From Epiperipatus broadwayi (lineage: Eukaryota > Onychophora > Udeonychophora > Euonychophora > Peripatidae): a stretch of 64,000 nt of DNA. The stretch covers positions 3,246,673-3,310,672 of the forward strand of contig JAQFVV010006271.1 of the NCBI GenBank assembly GCA_028023455.1. Reading direction: 5' to 3'. This document shows positions 11,425 through 25,740 of this stretch, piece after piece. Each line of letters starts with the position of its first letter. Position 1 is the stretch's first letter. The notes under the pieces were generated by a model. It saw only the letters and a list, made by a program, of their open reading frames with translations. It did not search any database and was not told the DNA's origin. A program made the translations under genes and the position numbers.

Positions 11425-14400
11425 CTCTGACGTTTGTGGACACATATGCTTGACAGTGTTTTTGGTATAACGCCATCTGTTGACATAAATACAAGCATGA
11501 GCAAGTTTTTAACTTGTTTTTTGTTTTTCATAAATGTACCTTTGAGGTCTTTCTAGCAATGATATATATTGCAGAGGCTTCTACTATGTGGTGATGCTGA
11601 ACTGAGATCAGACCCATGTAGCTATCTGGCTTGCTATGCTGATTTTGAAGACATTACGTGTCTAAAAGATTCACGCTTCCAAGTTGAATAGAAACTGTTT
11701 CATAAACGCTCAGAGTTTGTGTTTTAGATCTAGTTTCTAAAATTCCTGTCTTTCACTGATGGTACCAAATAGCTCGAAATCATGATCTGGAAGTGGAATT
11801 AAAGGTAGAGATAGTGAATGCATGCTCTGACGTTTGTGAAAACATACGCTTGATGGTGTTTTTGGTAGAATGCCATCTGTTGACATAAATACAAGCATTA
11901 GCAAGTTTTTAACTTGTTTCTTGTTTTTCATAAATGTACCTTTGAGGTCTTTCTAGCAATGATATATATTGCAGAGGCTTCTACTATGTGGTAATGCTGA
12001 ACTGAGATCAGACCCATGTAGCTATCTGGCTTGCTATGCTGATTTTGAAGACATTACGTGTCTAAAAGATTCGCGTTTGCAAGTTGAATAGAAACTGTTT
12101 CATAAATGCTCAGAGTTTGTGTTTTAGATCTAGTTTCTAAAATTCCTGTCTTTTACTGATGATAGGAAATAGCTTGAAATCATGATCTGAAAGTGGAATT
12201 AAAGTTAGAGATAGTGAATGCATACTCTGATGTTTGTGGAAACATATGCTTGATGGAGTTTTTGGTAGAATGTCATCTGTTGACATAAATACAAGTATTA
12301 GCAAGTTTTTAACTTGTTTTTTGTTTTTCATAAATGTACCTTTGAGGTCTTTCTAACAATGATATATATTGCAGAGGCTTCTACTATGTGGTGATGCAGA
12401 ACTGATATCAGACCCATGTAGCTATCTGGCTTGCTATGCTGATTTTGAAGACATTACGTGTCTAAAAGATTCACGCTTCCAAGTTGAATAGAAACTGTTT
12501 CATAAACGCTCAGAGTTTGTGTTTTAGATCTAGTTTCTAAAATTTCTGTCTTTCACTGATGGTAGCAAATAGCTCGAAATCATGATCTGGAAGTGGAATT
12601 AAAGGTAGAGATAGTGAATGCATGCTCTGACGTTTGTGAAAACATACGCTTGATGGTGTTTTTGGTAGAATGCCATCTGTTGACATAAATACAAGCATTA
12701 GCAAGTTTCTAACTTGTTTCTTGTTTTTCATAAATGTACCTTTGAGGTCTTTCTAGCAATGATATATATTGCAGAGGCTTCTACTATGTGGTAATGCTGA
12801 ACTGAGATCAGACCCATGTAGCTATCTGGCTTGCTATGCTGATTTTGAAGACATTATGTGTCTAAAAGATTCGCATTTGCAAGTTGAATAGAAACTGTTT
12901 CATAAATGCTCAGAGTTTGTGTTTTAGATCTAGTTTCTAAAATTCCTGTCTTTTACTGATGATAGGAAATAGCTTGAAATCATGATCTGAAAGTGGAATT
13001 AAAGTTAGAGATAGTGAATGCATACTCTGATGTTTGTGGAAACATACGCTTGATGGAGTTTTTGGTAGAATGTCATCTGTTGACATAAATACAAGTATTA
13101 GCAAGTTTTTAACTTGTTTTTTGTTTTTCATAAATGTACCTTTGAGGTCTTTCTAACAATGATATATATTGCAAAGGCTTATACTATGTGGTGATGCAGA
13201 ACTGATATCAGACCCATGTAGCTATCTGGCTTGCTATGCTGATTTTGAAGACATTACATGTCTAAAAGATTCACGCTTCCAAGTTGAATAGAAACTGTTT
13301 CATAAACGCTCAGAGTTTGTGTTTTAGATCTAGTTTCTAAAATTCCTGTCTTTCACTGATGGTAGCAAATAGCTCGAAATCATGATCTGGAAGTGGAATT
13401 AAAGGTAGAGATAGTGAATGCATGCTCTGACGTTTGTGAAAACATACGCTTGATGGTGTTTTTGGTAGAATGCCATCTGTTGACATAAATACAAGCATTA
13501 GCAAGTTTTTAACTTGTTTTTTGTTTTTCATAAATGTACCTTTGAGGTCTTTCTAGCAATGATATATATTGCAGAGGCTTCTACTATGTGGTAATGCTGA
13601 ACTGAGATCAGACCCATGTAGCTATCTGGCTTGCTATGCTGATTTTGAAGACATTACGTGTCTAAAAGATTCGCGTTTGCAAGTTGAATAGAAACTGTTT
13701 CATAAATGCTCAGAGTTTGTGTTTTAGATCTAGTTTCTAAAATTCCTGTCTTTTACTGATGATAGGAAATAGCTTGAAATCATGATCTGAAAGTGGAATT
13801 AAAGTTAGAGATAGTGAATGCATACTCTGATGTTTGTGGAAACATACGCTTGATGGAGTTTTTGGTAGAATGTCATCTGTTGACATAAATACAAGTATTA
13901 GCAAGTTTTTAACTTGTTTTTTGTTTTTCATAAATGTACCTTTGAGGTCTTTCTAACAATGATATATATTGCAGAGGCTTCTACTATGTGGTGATGCAGA
14001 ACTGATATCAGACCCATGTAGCTATCTGGCTTGCTATGCTGATTTTGAAGACATTACGTGTCTAAAAGATTCACGCTTCCAAGTTGAATAGAAACTGTTT
14101 CATAAACGCTCAGAGTTTGTGTTTTAGATCTAGTTTCTAAAATTTCTGTCTTTCACTGATGGTAGCAAATAGCTCGAAATCATGATCTGGAAGTGGAATT
14201 AAAGGTAGAGATAGTGAATGCATGCTCTGACGTTTGTGAAAACATACGCTTGATGGTGTTTTTGGTAGAACGCCATCTGTTGACATAAATACAAGCATTA
14301 GCAAGTTTTTAACTTGTTTTTTGTTTTTCATAAATGTACCTTTGAGGTCTTTCTAGCAATGATATATATTGCAGAGGCTTCTACTATGTGGTAATGCTGA

Positions 14401-17400
14401 ACTGAGATCAGACCCATGTAGCTATCTGGCTTGCTATGCTGATTTTGAAGACATTACGTGTCTAAAAGATTCGCATTTGCAAGTTGAATAGAAACTGTTT
14501 CATAAATGCTCAGAGTTTGTGTTTTAGATCTAGTTTCTAAAATTCCTGTCTTTTACTGATGATAGGAAATAGCTTGAAATCATGATCTGAAAGTGGAATT
14601 AAAGTTAGAGATAGTGAATGCATACTCTGATGTTTGTGGAAACATACGCTTGATGGAGTTTTTGGTAGAATGTCATCTGTTGACATAAATACAAGTATTA
14701 GCAAATTTTTAACTTGTTTTTTTGTTTTTCATAAATGTACCTTTGAGGTCTTTCTAACAATGATATATATTGCAAAGGCTTATACTATGTGGTGATGCAG
14801 AACTGATATCAGACCCATGTAGCTATCTGGCTTGCTATGCTGATTTTGAAGACATTACATGTCTAAAAGATTCACGCTTCCAAGTTGAATAGAAACTGTT
14901 TCATAAACGCTCAGAGTTTGTGTTTTAGATCTAGTTTCTAAAATTCCTGTCTTTCACTGATGGTAGCAAATAGCTCGAAATCATGATCTGGAAGTGGAAT
15001 TAAAGGTAGAGATAGTGAATGCATGCTCTGACGTTTGTGAAAACATACGCTTGATGGTGTTTTTGGTAGAATGCCATCTGTTGACATAAATACAAGCATT
15101 AGCAAGTTTTTAACTTGTTTTTTGTTTTTCATAAATGTACCTTTGAGGTCTTTCTAGCAATGATATATATTGCAGAGGCTTCTACTATGTGGTGATGCTG
15201 AACTGAGATCAGACCCATGTAGCTATCTGGCTTGCTATGCTGATTTTGAAGACATTACGTGTCTAAAAGATTCGCGTTTGCAAGTTGAATAGAAACTATT
15301 TCATAAATGCTCAGAGTTTGTGTTTTAGATCTAGTTTCTAAAATTCCTGTCTTTTACTGATGATAGGAAATAGCTTGAAATCATGATCTGAAAGTGGAAT
15401 TAAAGTTAGAGATAGTGAATGCGATACTCTGATGTTTGTGGAAACATACGCTTGATGGTGTTTTTGGTAGAATGCCATCTGTTGACATAAATACAAGCAT
15501 TAGCAAGTTTTTAACTTGTTTTTTGTTTTTCATAAATGTACCTTTGAGGTCTTTCTAACAATGATATATATTGCAGAGGCTTCTACTATGTGGTGATGCT
15601 GAACTGAGATCAGACCCATGTAGCTATCTGGCTTGCTATGCTGATTTTGAAGACATTACGTGTCTAAAAGATTCGCGCTTGCAAGTTGAATAGAAACTGT
15701 TTCATAAACGCTCAGAGTTTGTGTTTTAGATCTAGTTTCTAAAATTCCTGTCTTTCACTGATAATAGCAAATAGCTTGAAATCATGATCTGAAAGTGGAA
15801 TTAAAGTTAGAGATAGTGAATGCATACTCTGACATTTGTGGAAACATACGCTTGACAGTGTTTTTGGTAGAATGCCATCTGTTGACATAAATACAAGCGT
15901 TAGCAAGTTTTTAACTTGTTTTTTGTTTTTCATAAATGTACCTTTGAGGTCTTTCTAACAATGATATATATTGCAGAGGCTTCTACTATGTGGTGATGCA
16001 GAACTGATATCAGACCCATGTAGCTATCTGGCTTGCTATGCTGATTTTGAAGACATTACGTGTCTAAAAGATTCACGCTTCCAAGTTGAATAGAAACTGT
16101 TTCATAAACGCTCAGAGTTTGTGTTTTAGATCTAGTTTCTAAAATTTCTGTCTTTCACTGATGGTAGCAAATAGCTCGAAATCATGATCTGGAAGTGGAA
16201 TTAAAGGTAGAGATAGTGAATGCATGCTCTGACGTTTGTGAAAACATACGCTTGATGGTGTTTTTGGTAGAATGCCATCTGTTGACATAAATACAAGCAT
16301 TAGCAAGTTTCTAACTTGTTTTTTGTTTTTCATAAATGTACCTTTGAGGTCTTTCTAGCAATGATATATATTGCAGAGGCTTCTACTATGTGGTAATGCT
16401 GAACTGAGATCAGACCCATGTAGCTATCTGGCTTGCTATGCTGATTTTGAAGACATTACGTGTCTAAAAGATTCACGCTTGCAAGTTGAATAGAAACTGT
16501 TTCATAAATGCTCAGAGTTTGTGTTTTAGATCTAGTTTCTAAAATTCCTGTCTTTTACTGATGATAGGAAATAGCTTGAAATCATGATCTGAAAGTGGAA
16601 TTAAAGTTAGAGATAGTGAATGCATACTCTGATGTTTGTGTAAACATACGCTTGATGGTGTTTTTGGTAGAATGTCATCTGTTGACATAAATACAAGTGT
16701 TAGCAAGTTTTTAACTTGTTTTTTTGTTTTTCATAAATGTACCTTTGAGGTCTTTCTAACAATGATATATATTGCAAAGGCTTATACTATGTGGTGATGC
16801 AGAACTGATATCAGACCCATGTAGCTATCTGGCTTGCTATGTTGATTTTGAAGACATTACATGTCTAAAAGATTCACGCTTCCAAGTTGAATAGAAACTG
16901 TTTCATAAACGCTCAGAGTTTGTGTTTTAGATCTAGTTTCTAAAATTCCTGTCTTTCACTGATGGTAGCAAATAGCTCGAAATCATGATCTGGAAGTGGA
17001 ATTAAAGGTAGAGATAGTGAATGCATGCTCTGACGTTTGTGAAAACATACGCTTGATGGTGTTTTTGGTAGAATGCCATCTGTTGACATAAATACAAGCA
17101 TTAGCAAGTTTTTAACTTGTTTTTTGTTTTTCATAAATGTACCTTTGAGGTCTTTCTAGCAATGATATATATTGCAGAGGCTTCTACTATGTGGTAATGC
17201 TGAACTGAGATCAGACCCATGTAGCTATCTGGCTTGCTATGCTGATTTTGAAGACATTACGTGTCTAAAAGATTCGCGTTTGCAAGTTGAATAGAAACTA
17301 TTTCATAAATGCTCAGAGTTTGTGTTTTAGATCTAGTTTCTAAAATTCCTGTCTTTTACTGATGATAGGAAATAGCTTGAAATCATGATCTGAAAGTGGA

Positions 17401-18003
17401 ATTAAAGTTAGAGATAGTGAATGCATACTCTGATGTTTGTGGAAACATACGCTTGATGGAGTTTTTGGTAGAATGTCATCTGTTGACATAAATACAAGTA
17501 TTAGCAAGTTTTTAACTTGTTTTTTGTTTTTCATAAATGTACCTTTGAGGTCTTTCTAACAATGATATATATTGCAGAGGCTTCTACTATGTGGTGATGC
17601 AGAACTGATATCAGACCCATGTAGCTATCTGGCTTGCTATGCTGATTTTGAAGACATTACGTGTCTAAAAGATTCGCGCTTGCAAGTTGAATAGAAACTG
17701 TTTCATAAACGCTCAGAGTTTGTGTTTTAGATCTAGTTTCTAAAATTCCTGTCTTTCACTGATAATAGCAAATAGCTTGAAATCATGATCTGAAAGTGGA
17801 ATTAAAGTTAGAGATAGTGAATGCATACTCTGACATTTGTGGAAACATACGCTTGACAGTGTTTTTGGTAGAATGCCATCTGTTGACATAAATACAAGCG
17901 TTAGCAAGTTTTTAACTTGTTTTTTGTTTTTCATAAATGTACCTTTGAGGTCTTTCTAGCAATGATATATATTACAGAGGCTTCTACTATATGGTGATGC
18001 TGA
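11425..18003. repeat. 400-bp satellite array, about 16.4 units, with higher-order structure
   Basis: The same 400-bp unit repeats head to tail; for example the block ending TTTGTTTTTCATAAATGTAC recurs every 400 bp. Two main variants, A (CTGATGGTAGCAAATAGCTC) and B (CTGATGATAGGAAATAGCTT), alternate. A third variant C (CTGATAATAGCAAATAGCTT) occurs at about 15.75 and 17.75 kb. Marker variants define a four-unit block of about 1.6 kb repeated three times (about 12.54, 14.14 and 16.14 kb). Single-base insertions near 14721, 15423 and 16725 break the 400-bp phase. A 64-codon minus-strand frame appears in most units, but the unit is not a multiple of three and the frame shows no domain. The first and last units are partial. 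Confidence 0.95.
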
Positions 18004-21000
18004 CCTCTTGATTGATGCAAAAGAAAATGTGTTTAAGTGATAGTTAGTAATATATTATTATCCATTCAGTCATTCAGTCAATGTCATTCATTATATTATT
18101 GATTCCTCATCTGCCACTTCTTCTTTGTTCATTTTTAAAATCTTTTCCAGAAATCAAGTCAGTTAAACTCCAAAGGGTAAATTTTTAAACATTATTTTCA
18201 TTATAAAATTTAGTGTGGGAATTCTAGCTACCAGACAGCTTTAAGGAAGGATGTCAGGCAACTTATATAAAAGGTATATTTTCCTAATTTTCCCATTCAG
18301 TTAAACATTAAATTAACCCTATCATTTTAAAATATATTTATATGTTGATAATTTTAATCAACTTTGTTTGATTAATTTTATCATTATTATTAAGAAAAAA
18401 TTAAATTCCATGAACTTTCTAGTTTTTTAAGAAAACTCTGTGAACTTTATAATCTTTTATGGAAATTTATGCAAGACTGCTTAACAAAGCCTAACATAGA
18501 CTCTCCATTTAAATTCTTCTCTAATCATATCAAAGTTAAGTTAAAATGGAAAAATTGGAGTATAATTTAGTGTGCTATATAATTGAACTACTCCATGATA
18601 ATAATTATGCTTATTATTCATACTTATACATTAATTTATTAAAGAAGTGAATGCATGACTTACAAATATTTAACTAATTATTAGTGTTTTTATTTGAAGT
18701 GTCCATGTTTAAATCAAGTAGAGAAACATTAATATTACACATTTCTTGTTCTCCTTTGTATGTGGATTCAGTATATAAAAATATTATTATTTAAGGAATT
18801 GTAGATTTTACTTAAATAATTAATTAGCAACAGACCAGAATAATTATATTTGGAATAATTTATAACATTTATGACAAGCTGATGTTTACTTTTGGGAAAC
18901 CTGCAAAAGTTACTGTTAAATTAAATCATTTCCAGAATTAATAAAGTGATAAATATAAAAAAAAATATGTAGCTGAAACTATTTACCAATATCTCCATCA
19001 TTATATAAAAAATTATTACTGTGCATGCTATATTAGTGAACTCAGTTAGCTGTTAATAAGAGCATTTGAGATTGCTGAATTAAACCTGAATTGTGAATGT
19101 TTATCCTATAGAAATTTGTCTCCATGTTTACTAACACATACTCATCTGAAAGCATCGTCCTTGTCTTCATGCCTTTCAGGAAACTTTATGTTTAAAAAAG
19201 AAAGAAACTTTACAAGTGAATTTTTTTTAAGTTAAAAGAAGAGTGACTTTTTTTTGTTTGTTGCTATTGATATACCATAGAAATATAGACAGATTTATTA
19301 TTTATTTTTTATATATTTGCTTATTTAATTTATGCTATGTCCTTGACGTCAAGAACATCACAGATAGCGTGTTGCAAATTGCAAAATGCAGGTAAATGAT
19401 TATAATTTAAATAAAATTTTTTATGTGTATTATATATATATACTTTTGAGTGCTTTATTGAAGAGAGATATATATTCTTTTTTTTATTTATTTCTTAAAT
19501 GTCTCAAAATGGGCAATTGGCTTAGAGAATAATAAATGTATGGAAAATAAATATTGTTATTATAAACAGTGATATACATTGACAATAACCACTGTCATTT
19601 AAAAATTTTAAAACAAATAATAATTTGCCACAAAGTAAAAGTTTTATTTTCAGTTTATCATTCATTTTACACCCAGGTCCCATCTTATGAAGATTTATTT
19701 AATGTGATTTTGAAGTTATGCGATTGATGTTTCTTCTTAATATCTTTGTATGCAGTTTTCTTTTATGCGATAAAAATTATTAAATCAGAAGTCGAGCTCT
19801 GATAAAGCACTATTACTTTAAATATTATAAATTTTGCGCCCTCATGTCATATTTAAAGTTATAGCACATTATCAAAGTTTGACTTCCATCTAATAATTTC
19901 AATATTTTCAGCACTTTATAATAGTACTGTAATAGATTTTATGCAATAAAGAAGTTCATAATTTACTTAAAATCAGAATTTCCCCATTTTATATACACAC
20001 ATTAAATTTTACAAGATTATAATGTAAATCTGTTCAAACATTATAGATGAAAAATAGTATGTATGATGTTGGTTTTGCATTTTAAATGACATTCTATTTT
20101 TGCTTTTTTTAAAAAGAGTACATAATCAATTAATCACTTAGTGTTCACAAGTAATAAATTTTACAAGACTATAATGTAAATCTGGTCAAACGTTATAGAT
20201 GATAAATACTATGTATGTTATTGTTTTTCCATTTTAAATCACATTCTGCATTTGCTTTTTATAAAAATAGTATGTAATTAATTACTCATTTAGTGTCTGC
20301 AAGATTATTTTTAAATGGTGAGTAACAGTGGAGGGCACAATTAAATTTGACAATTAAAATCTGATTTTTAATTGTAATTAACAATTTAAAAATTACATAA
20401 TGTGATCTGAAATTAAGGTGATGAAATTTGATTTTTAAACGGAATTGAAAAATAAAAAATTAAAGACAAAAATAAGAATATAATTTTTAATTGTTTTAAT
20501 TAAATTTTCCCCAACAGTGGTGAGTCAGTGTCATTTTATTATCATAAGTCTAAGTTCTTATTTTTATTTTAAACTTTTAGTTTACTTTAACGGAGAGAAA
20601 ATAACACCCAACAAAATGAATTTCTTTGTAAACAAAAATTTTAATTTGAGATCGCTTAGCGAAATGGGAAGGATCAACAACTATTAGAAAATGTTTTAAT
20701 TGTATTACCTTTTGACTTCATTTAATGAGAAGCTACAGTACCTCACATCACATCACATCATGACGAATTTGATGTCTCAAATAGCGATAATAATAAAATA
20801 CCATGCATGTATGAAAAAAATGTAAATTACGCATAAAAATATATTGTTTTGAATAAAATAAAATACTGTAGTTAATAAAAAAAGTAAAAAAAAGTTTGTC
20901 TTGTATCAATTTTTTTCAAATTTGAAATTTTTTATTAGTCATATTTTCTTTTCTTATTATTTTTATAAGATTTTTAAAGTAATTTTACGTTGTTGCTTTG

Positions 21001-23280
21001 CTTTTATGCGATTTTTGGAAAATTAGAGTACATATCCCCCATTTTTCAAGATAAGTTAAGTCTATTTTTGTGTGCATTTTCTGAGGAATCTATCTACTGC
21101 ATAAAATGAGACCCAGGTATATCGTAATATTCAGTATTGTATAATTTGAAGTCATTTTTATTCTCTTATTTATGCATATTTGTGTCTGTCTTATGCATTT
21201 CTTTCATATGATTAGTAAATATTCAGTTTTATGACTGTTTTTCTCTCTGTTAATTTTGGATAGTGCCATAAGATAAAAGAATTGAAAGAAAATAGTATCC
21301 TCTTTGTGTATGTGTACTTATTTTTCAATGTATAGAATGAAATATATAGAGTAGCTATGAGAAAGAAAGTTATTCGTAATATGTTCTATGTAGAGTGGGA
21401 TTGAGAACTCTCTCCCTTAGTATATCTAAATATTTTCCATGAGTGAAATATATTCCTGGATCACATATGCATCTATTGCAAAAGTGATATTTTATAAAAT
21501 TGAGTGGTATATGTCCCCTTTATTCTGATGGTAAGATTAAGTTCCACACCAATAGTATACCTCAAAGTAGTTGGGCATTCATTATTTGTTATTAGATTTA
21601 TTAGTCCAGAAGCTTGTTTATTCCTCATGTGCTTAAATTTGTATTGAATGTTTATTTTTGATTTATCATGGAACAATAGCTATATGTAATGTAGTCGGCA
21701 GATTAATAAATGGTAAGATTAAGTTCTTTATACAATATTATAGCAGTAATAGTGTTATATTTGTTGGCTGGTCTACGACATTGTCCGAATTATAATACTT
21801 ATTTAGTAAATCACAGGTAAACTAACAATATGTAAATATATTGATTTTTGTCCTAGTTATAGCATAATATGTGACACATATGTAATGCAAATGATCTTGC
21901 TGATGTGAAAGTATAATATTGTTAAATTTATATATCGGGAAGTAAATATTTTCAATTATATCATATTAATTTACTGAAAGCCTTATATTATCAAATCATC
22001 AGAATGATTTTATATTTTTATTTTTGAATGTTTGTAAAGTATATATATTTAAAGGTAATTTTTATTTGAGCTATTTAAGATTACTTTCTTGACAGCCAAA
22101 TTTACTAAATTGTTTGATCACAATAATTGATAGTGTGATCTCTCCATCTTGTATATTTGTGCTCATAATATGACATTTAATTACCCAATGTTGTTTGCTA
22201 CTAAAAACATGTTAGAGTTAATTAACAGCCTAAAGATATTCGAAGTCAGAATATGAGAGCATTCCTGTAATTGTTAATTCATGTCTAGTAAAAGTCTCAC
22301 AAATAAATGGTAAAAAGGTGTAACAAAAGAGATATCAAACCCAGGTTAGTAAATGTATGTGTAAACTTTAAGAATTAGGACAAATAGTCCCAATGTGAGT
22401 TAATTATATCTATTTCAATTGCAAATGTAAATAAATGTTTTTTTATTATTTAAAACTTTGTCTCCAGTTGTTCTCTATGCATTAGTATTGTAGTTTCCAA
22501 ATTCTACATATCTATTGCAACATAAATGCATTCCTTTGTAAATTTGATAATAAACATATTGAAATCTGATAATATGTTCTCTTGATTCAGGTATTATATG
22601 ATATACTTTACCATTTGGTAAACTCAAGAAGAAGGTTGCATACTTAGTTATTATTTAGACAATGATGTGAGATTAAAAGGCCCTCTATTTTTTATTATGT
22701 AATTGCTACTCCAGTGAAACATCACCCAATTCATTCCATTATTATTATTAATTTTACAATATTTGTAAGTTATTATGTAATAAAATTTCTTTAATAAAAT
22801 CGTATTAAAGAATACCTGAGATCTAATTTCCTAGTTCCAAATTATTATCAATTTAACTATTTACATTAAGATGTGCCAGATAGTGGAGTTATTCAATATA
22901 ATGTTTTTATGTTAAAGTTATGTTGTAGTTAATCTATGAGTGTATTTATGTAATGGAAGAAATCAAATTAAAATTATAGTTTATTAGCTTGAATAAATAA
23001 AACTTTATTATTTTCTATCATTTGGTTGATTAATAAATGAAGCATGTATTTTATTTTAAACACCAATAATAATTATTTTTTCACTTATTTACATTTTATA
23101 TATCTTAACTTTCTATAACCCTCCACCGAGCACAGCTATAAGTCAGGCATAAATAGAAGAGTTTCAGTATTAATTCAAAGCAATATATAATTGTTAACAT
23201 ATTCTATTTATTAGTAGAATTGGTGCTCTCAACATTTGTTCATATGATGTGTAGGATCATGTTGAGTAAAGAGGGTTATA
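18001..23280 (+). repeat. LTR-A, 5' copy, truncated and interrupted
   Basis: Aligns to 26272-30615 from TGACCTCTTGATTGATG onward and ends GAGGGTTATA. A TATATAAAAG box lies at 18264-18273 and the conserved block GGGATTGAGAACTCTCTCCC near 21397. The conserved AGAATTGG block is 65 bp from the end (23216). A 1,450-bp inverted-repeat transposon interrupts it at 19670-21119. The junction with the satellite shares only about three bases (TGA). Confidence 0.85.
19670..21119. mobile_element. 1,450-bp non-autonomous DNA transposon with TA target duplication
   Basis: The ends are inverted repeats: CACCCAGGTCCCATCTTATG at the left against TACCTGGGTCTCATTTTATG read inward from the right. Both are flanked by TA (19668-19669 and 21120-21121). 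The sister LTR (around 28458-28475) preserves the empty site. The body has no transposase frame. It carries an internal tandem duplication of about 150 bp (about 20005-20155 and 20155-20305; shared TTTTACAAGA.TATAATGTAA). TA duplication and this end type suggest the Tc1/mariner/pogo group, but the family is not assigned. Confidence 0.8.
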
Positions 23281-23937
23281 GAGGTTTTCTTGTGACCAAC
23301 ATGATGGGCTTGATAAGACCCTTCAGTCTATCAGGCTATAGTAAGGTGGGATTGGTTACAGCAGTTTTCTGACTGCCCAATGTCTGGGGCCTTCATAGGT
23401 ATATTCTTGCCTTGATAGGTATGTTTTGGGATTGATAGGTACATGTTTGGGCTGGCTAGAACTTGATAAATGTAGTAATTTGGTATTTAATCTGTTGAGC
23501 TTGATAAGTACAGTGTTTTTTCAGCCAACATATCAGGCTTGATGAATAAAGTTTATGTGGTATTGTGAATACTAGCTATCATAATGGACACATCTAGAAA
23601 TCAGCCTAATAGTTATATTTACTAGAATTGGTTTGTTTTCATTATCAGATCAAAGTTAATTTAATGTACAACATATTTGCAAACGATTACACTGATTTTA
23701 TTTAACTAACTCATTAAACTTTGGATCAATATTGTCAGATTATGTAGTGCAATAATTTTTGCTATCAGATGTGGAAAATGAATGTCATGTAGAATAATAC
23801 AACTAAGCATATCATGATCACCTTATGTGTCTTTGAATGATGGGGAAAGATTTAAATTGTTTGATTGAAGGGGGGGAGTGAGATTGATATAACTTTTTTT
23901 TCTTGGTGAATATTAATAAGTTAAAATATTGAATATA
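23281..23937 (+). other. Element A leader with TTGATAGGTA-type short repeats
   Basis: Follows the 5' LTR. Between about 23310 and 23545 variants of CTTGATAAGT/TTGATAGGTA recur at least six times at uneven spacing. No standard tRNA primer-binding site (TGG...) lies directly after the LTR end (GAGGTTTTCTTGTGACC). Confidence 0.5.
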
Positions 23938-25228
23938 ATGGAAGAGTTGGTTATATGCAAAGATTTGTGTGGGTCCCAAGAAGTGTCATCTCCAGACATG
24001 GTCGTTTTGTCTCCCGATTATGACTCAGGAAATGAAACCATGAATTTGACCAATAGAAAAGATAGTAAGGCAGAAAACGTCTCATTAGGGAGAATGGACG
24101 ATTTCTCATGGTTGATTAAAGCAATAAATGATAATATAGATAAACAAATGTTGGAAATGAAAGAAAGTTCAGCTAAACAAATGTCAGATATAAGAAAAAT
24201 GTTCAAAGAGTATAACCAACAGATGTCAGAACTGCTGTCAGGAAAGTTCAGATAGAATGTCCAACAAATAAAACCAGAAATGTCAGAAATAAAATCACAA
24301 GTAAAATCAGAAATGGCAAAAATGATGCCAGAGAAGTTGGCAGATAATGTTCAACCAGTTCCAGAAATGAAGCTACGAGTGCAAGAGAATATTAAAAGTC
24401 AGGTATTCAAATCAAATTGTTAGAAGCAACCATTAAGGATCAGCTACAGGAGGTTAAAACAGATAATAATGACTTAATAGTGCAATTTAAGGAAGAAAAT
24501 CAGTAGATTGTTAAATCAGTTAATAAGAAGAACCTCAGAGAAGTAGTTAAGCAAGACCCAAAAATAGATGGAAATGAGATTATGGATATACTTGAATATT
24601 TCAAGGAAAATCTTGATAAAAATGAGGAGATCAGTGAATCAGTGAAAACAGAAATAATTTCTTTAGGCATTAAATATCTAGAAATTTTAGAAAATAAATT
24701 GTTACAGTTAATGATATTACAAACAATAAATTCAAAAATAAAAGTAGAAGCATAGTTTCTGAATATGTTCTTAATTACATAGACTGTAACATGAAGATGA
24801 ATATTTACAGAAAAGTACTGTATGGAGGCATTATACATGTAATATCTAGTGTGGATCTTATGATAAAAGGTGTTCATCATGCTAAAATAGTTGTTAAAGT
24901 GAATGTCAAGTGTAAAATTAAGAATACAAAGAAGTTTGTTGTAAATTTTCTTAAGAAAGTAATAAGTCCAGAAAGAGACTTAGGAAAGGCTAAGATCAAA
25001 CTTAAAAGAGCCAAAAGAGAATCAGTCAATGTGAATCATCTTATGAAGGTTAGAAATCAAGTAAAAAATAGTGAAAGGGCTAGAGTTAAACAGAAGAAAG
25101 TAAAGATGAAATATCTCACAGAGAAGGTTATCAGAAGAAGAGAAATAAATAATACAAACACAAGATTTAGAGGTACCTATAATGCTTGTAGCTTCATACC
25201 ATATCCGATTAAAGTACCAGTTAATTAA
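23938..25228 (+). pseudogene. Element A gag-like protein of unknown family, decayed
   Basis: I do not recognise the family. The start at 23938 (MEELV) is chosen because element C begins MEEF at the same place; a methionine nine bases upstream is not conserved. Shared with element C are the N-terminal motif GSQE..SPD.V..SPD, a Lys/Glu/Met coiled-coil stretch, and the core FK.NLDK..EI ... IISL..KYLEILEN. The tail (24791-25228 frame) ends in basic repeats of 30 residues: two clear units, one containing NTKKF and ending SPERDL, the next beginning GKAKIKLK. A stop at 24253-24255 and at least one frameshift after 24400 break the frame. No zinc knuckle, protease or RT motif is seen. Confidence 0.7.
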
Positions 25229-25549
25229 AAGTTTTAAGAGCAGATAGGCCTTGTATGCATAATTTCCAATGTGTGAATTAATCATGTTGTGTTGTGTTTT
25301 ATAATTACTAATATAACATTGTTCTGTTACTTGCTTATTTCATTTTTTTTTTCATTATAAGAAATGAGGATTTGTGACCTTCTGAATGGGCACAAGTAAT
25401 TAAATCATACTGTGTGAGTGGTAAATAACTGCATTTAATTAAAAAATAAGTGAAATAGCATTAAAATTTTAAAATTTTTTGTTAATGGTCTAAAATCTTA
25501 TGTAAGAGTTGCTTTTGAATGTTAGTTAGGAATTTTTATAAGCATTTAC

Positions 25550-25740
<191 letters not shown>

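Noticed and set aside
11737-17934. Repeated 64-codon minus-strand frame in the satellite
   Set aside because: Present because the units are nearly identical; unit length is not divisible by three, several units are broken by single-base insertions, and the product has no recognisable features.
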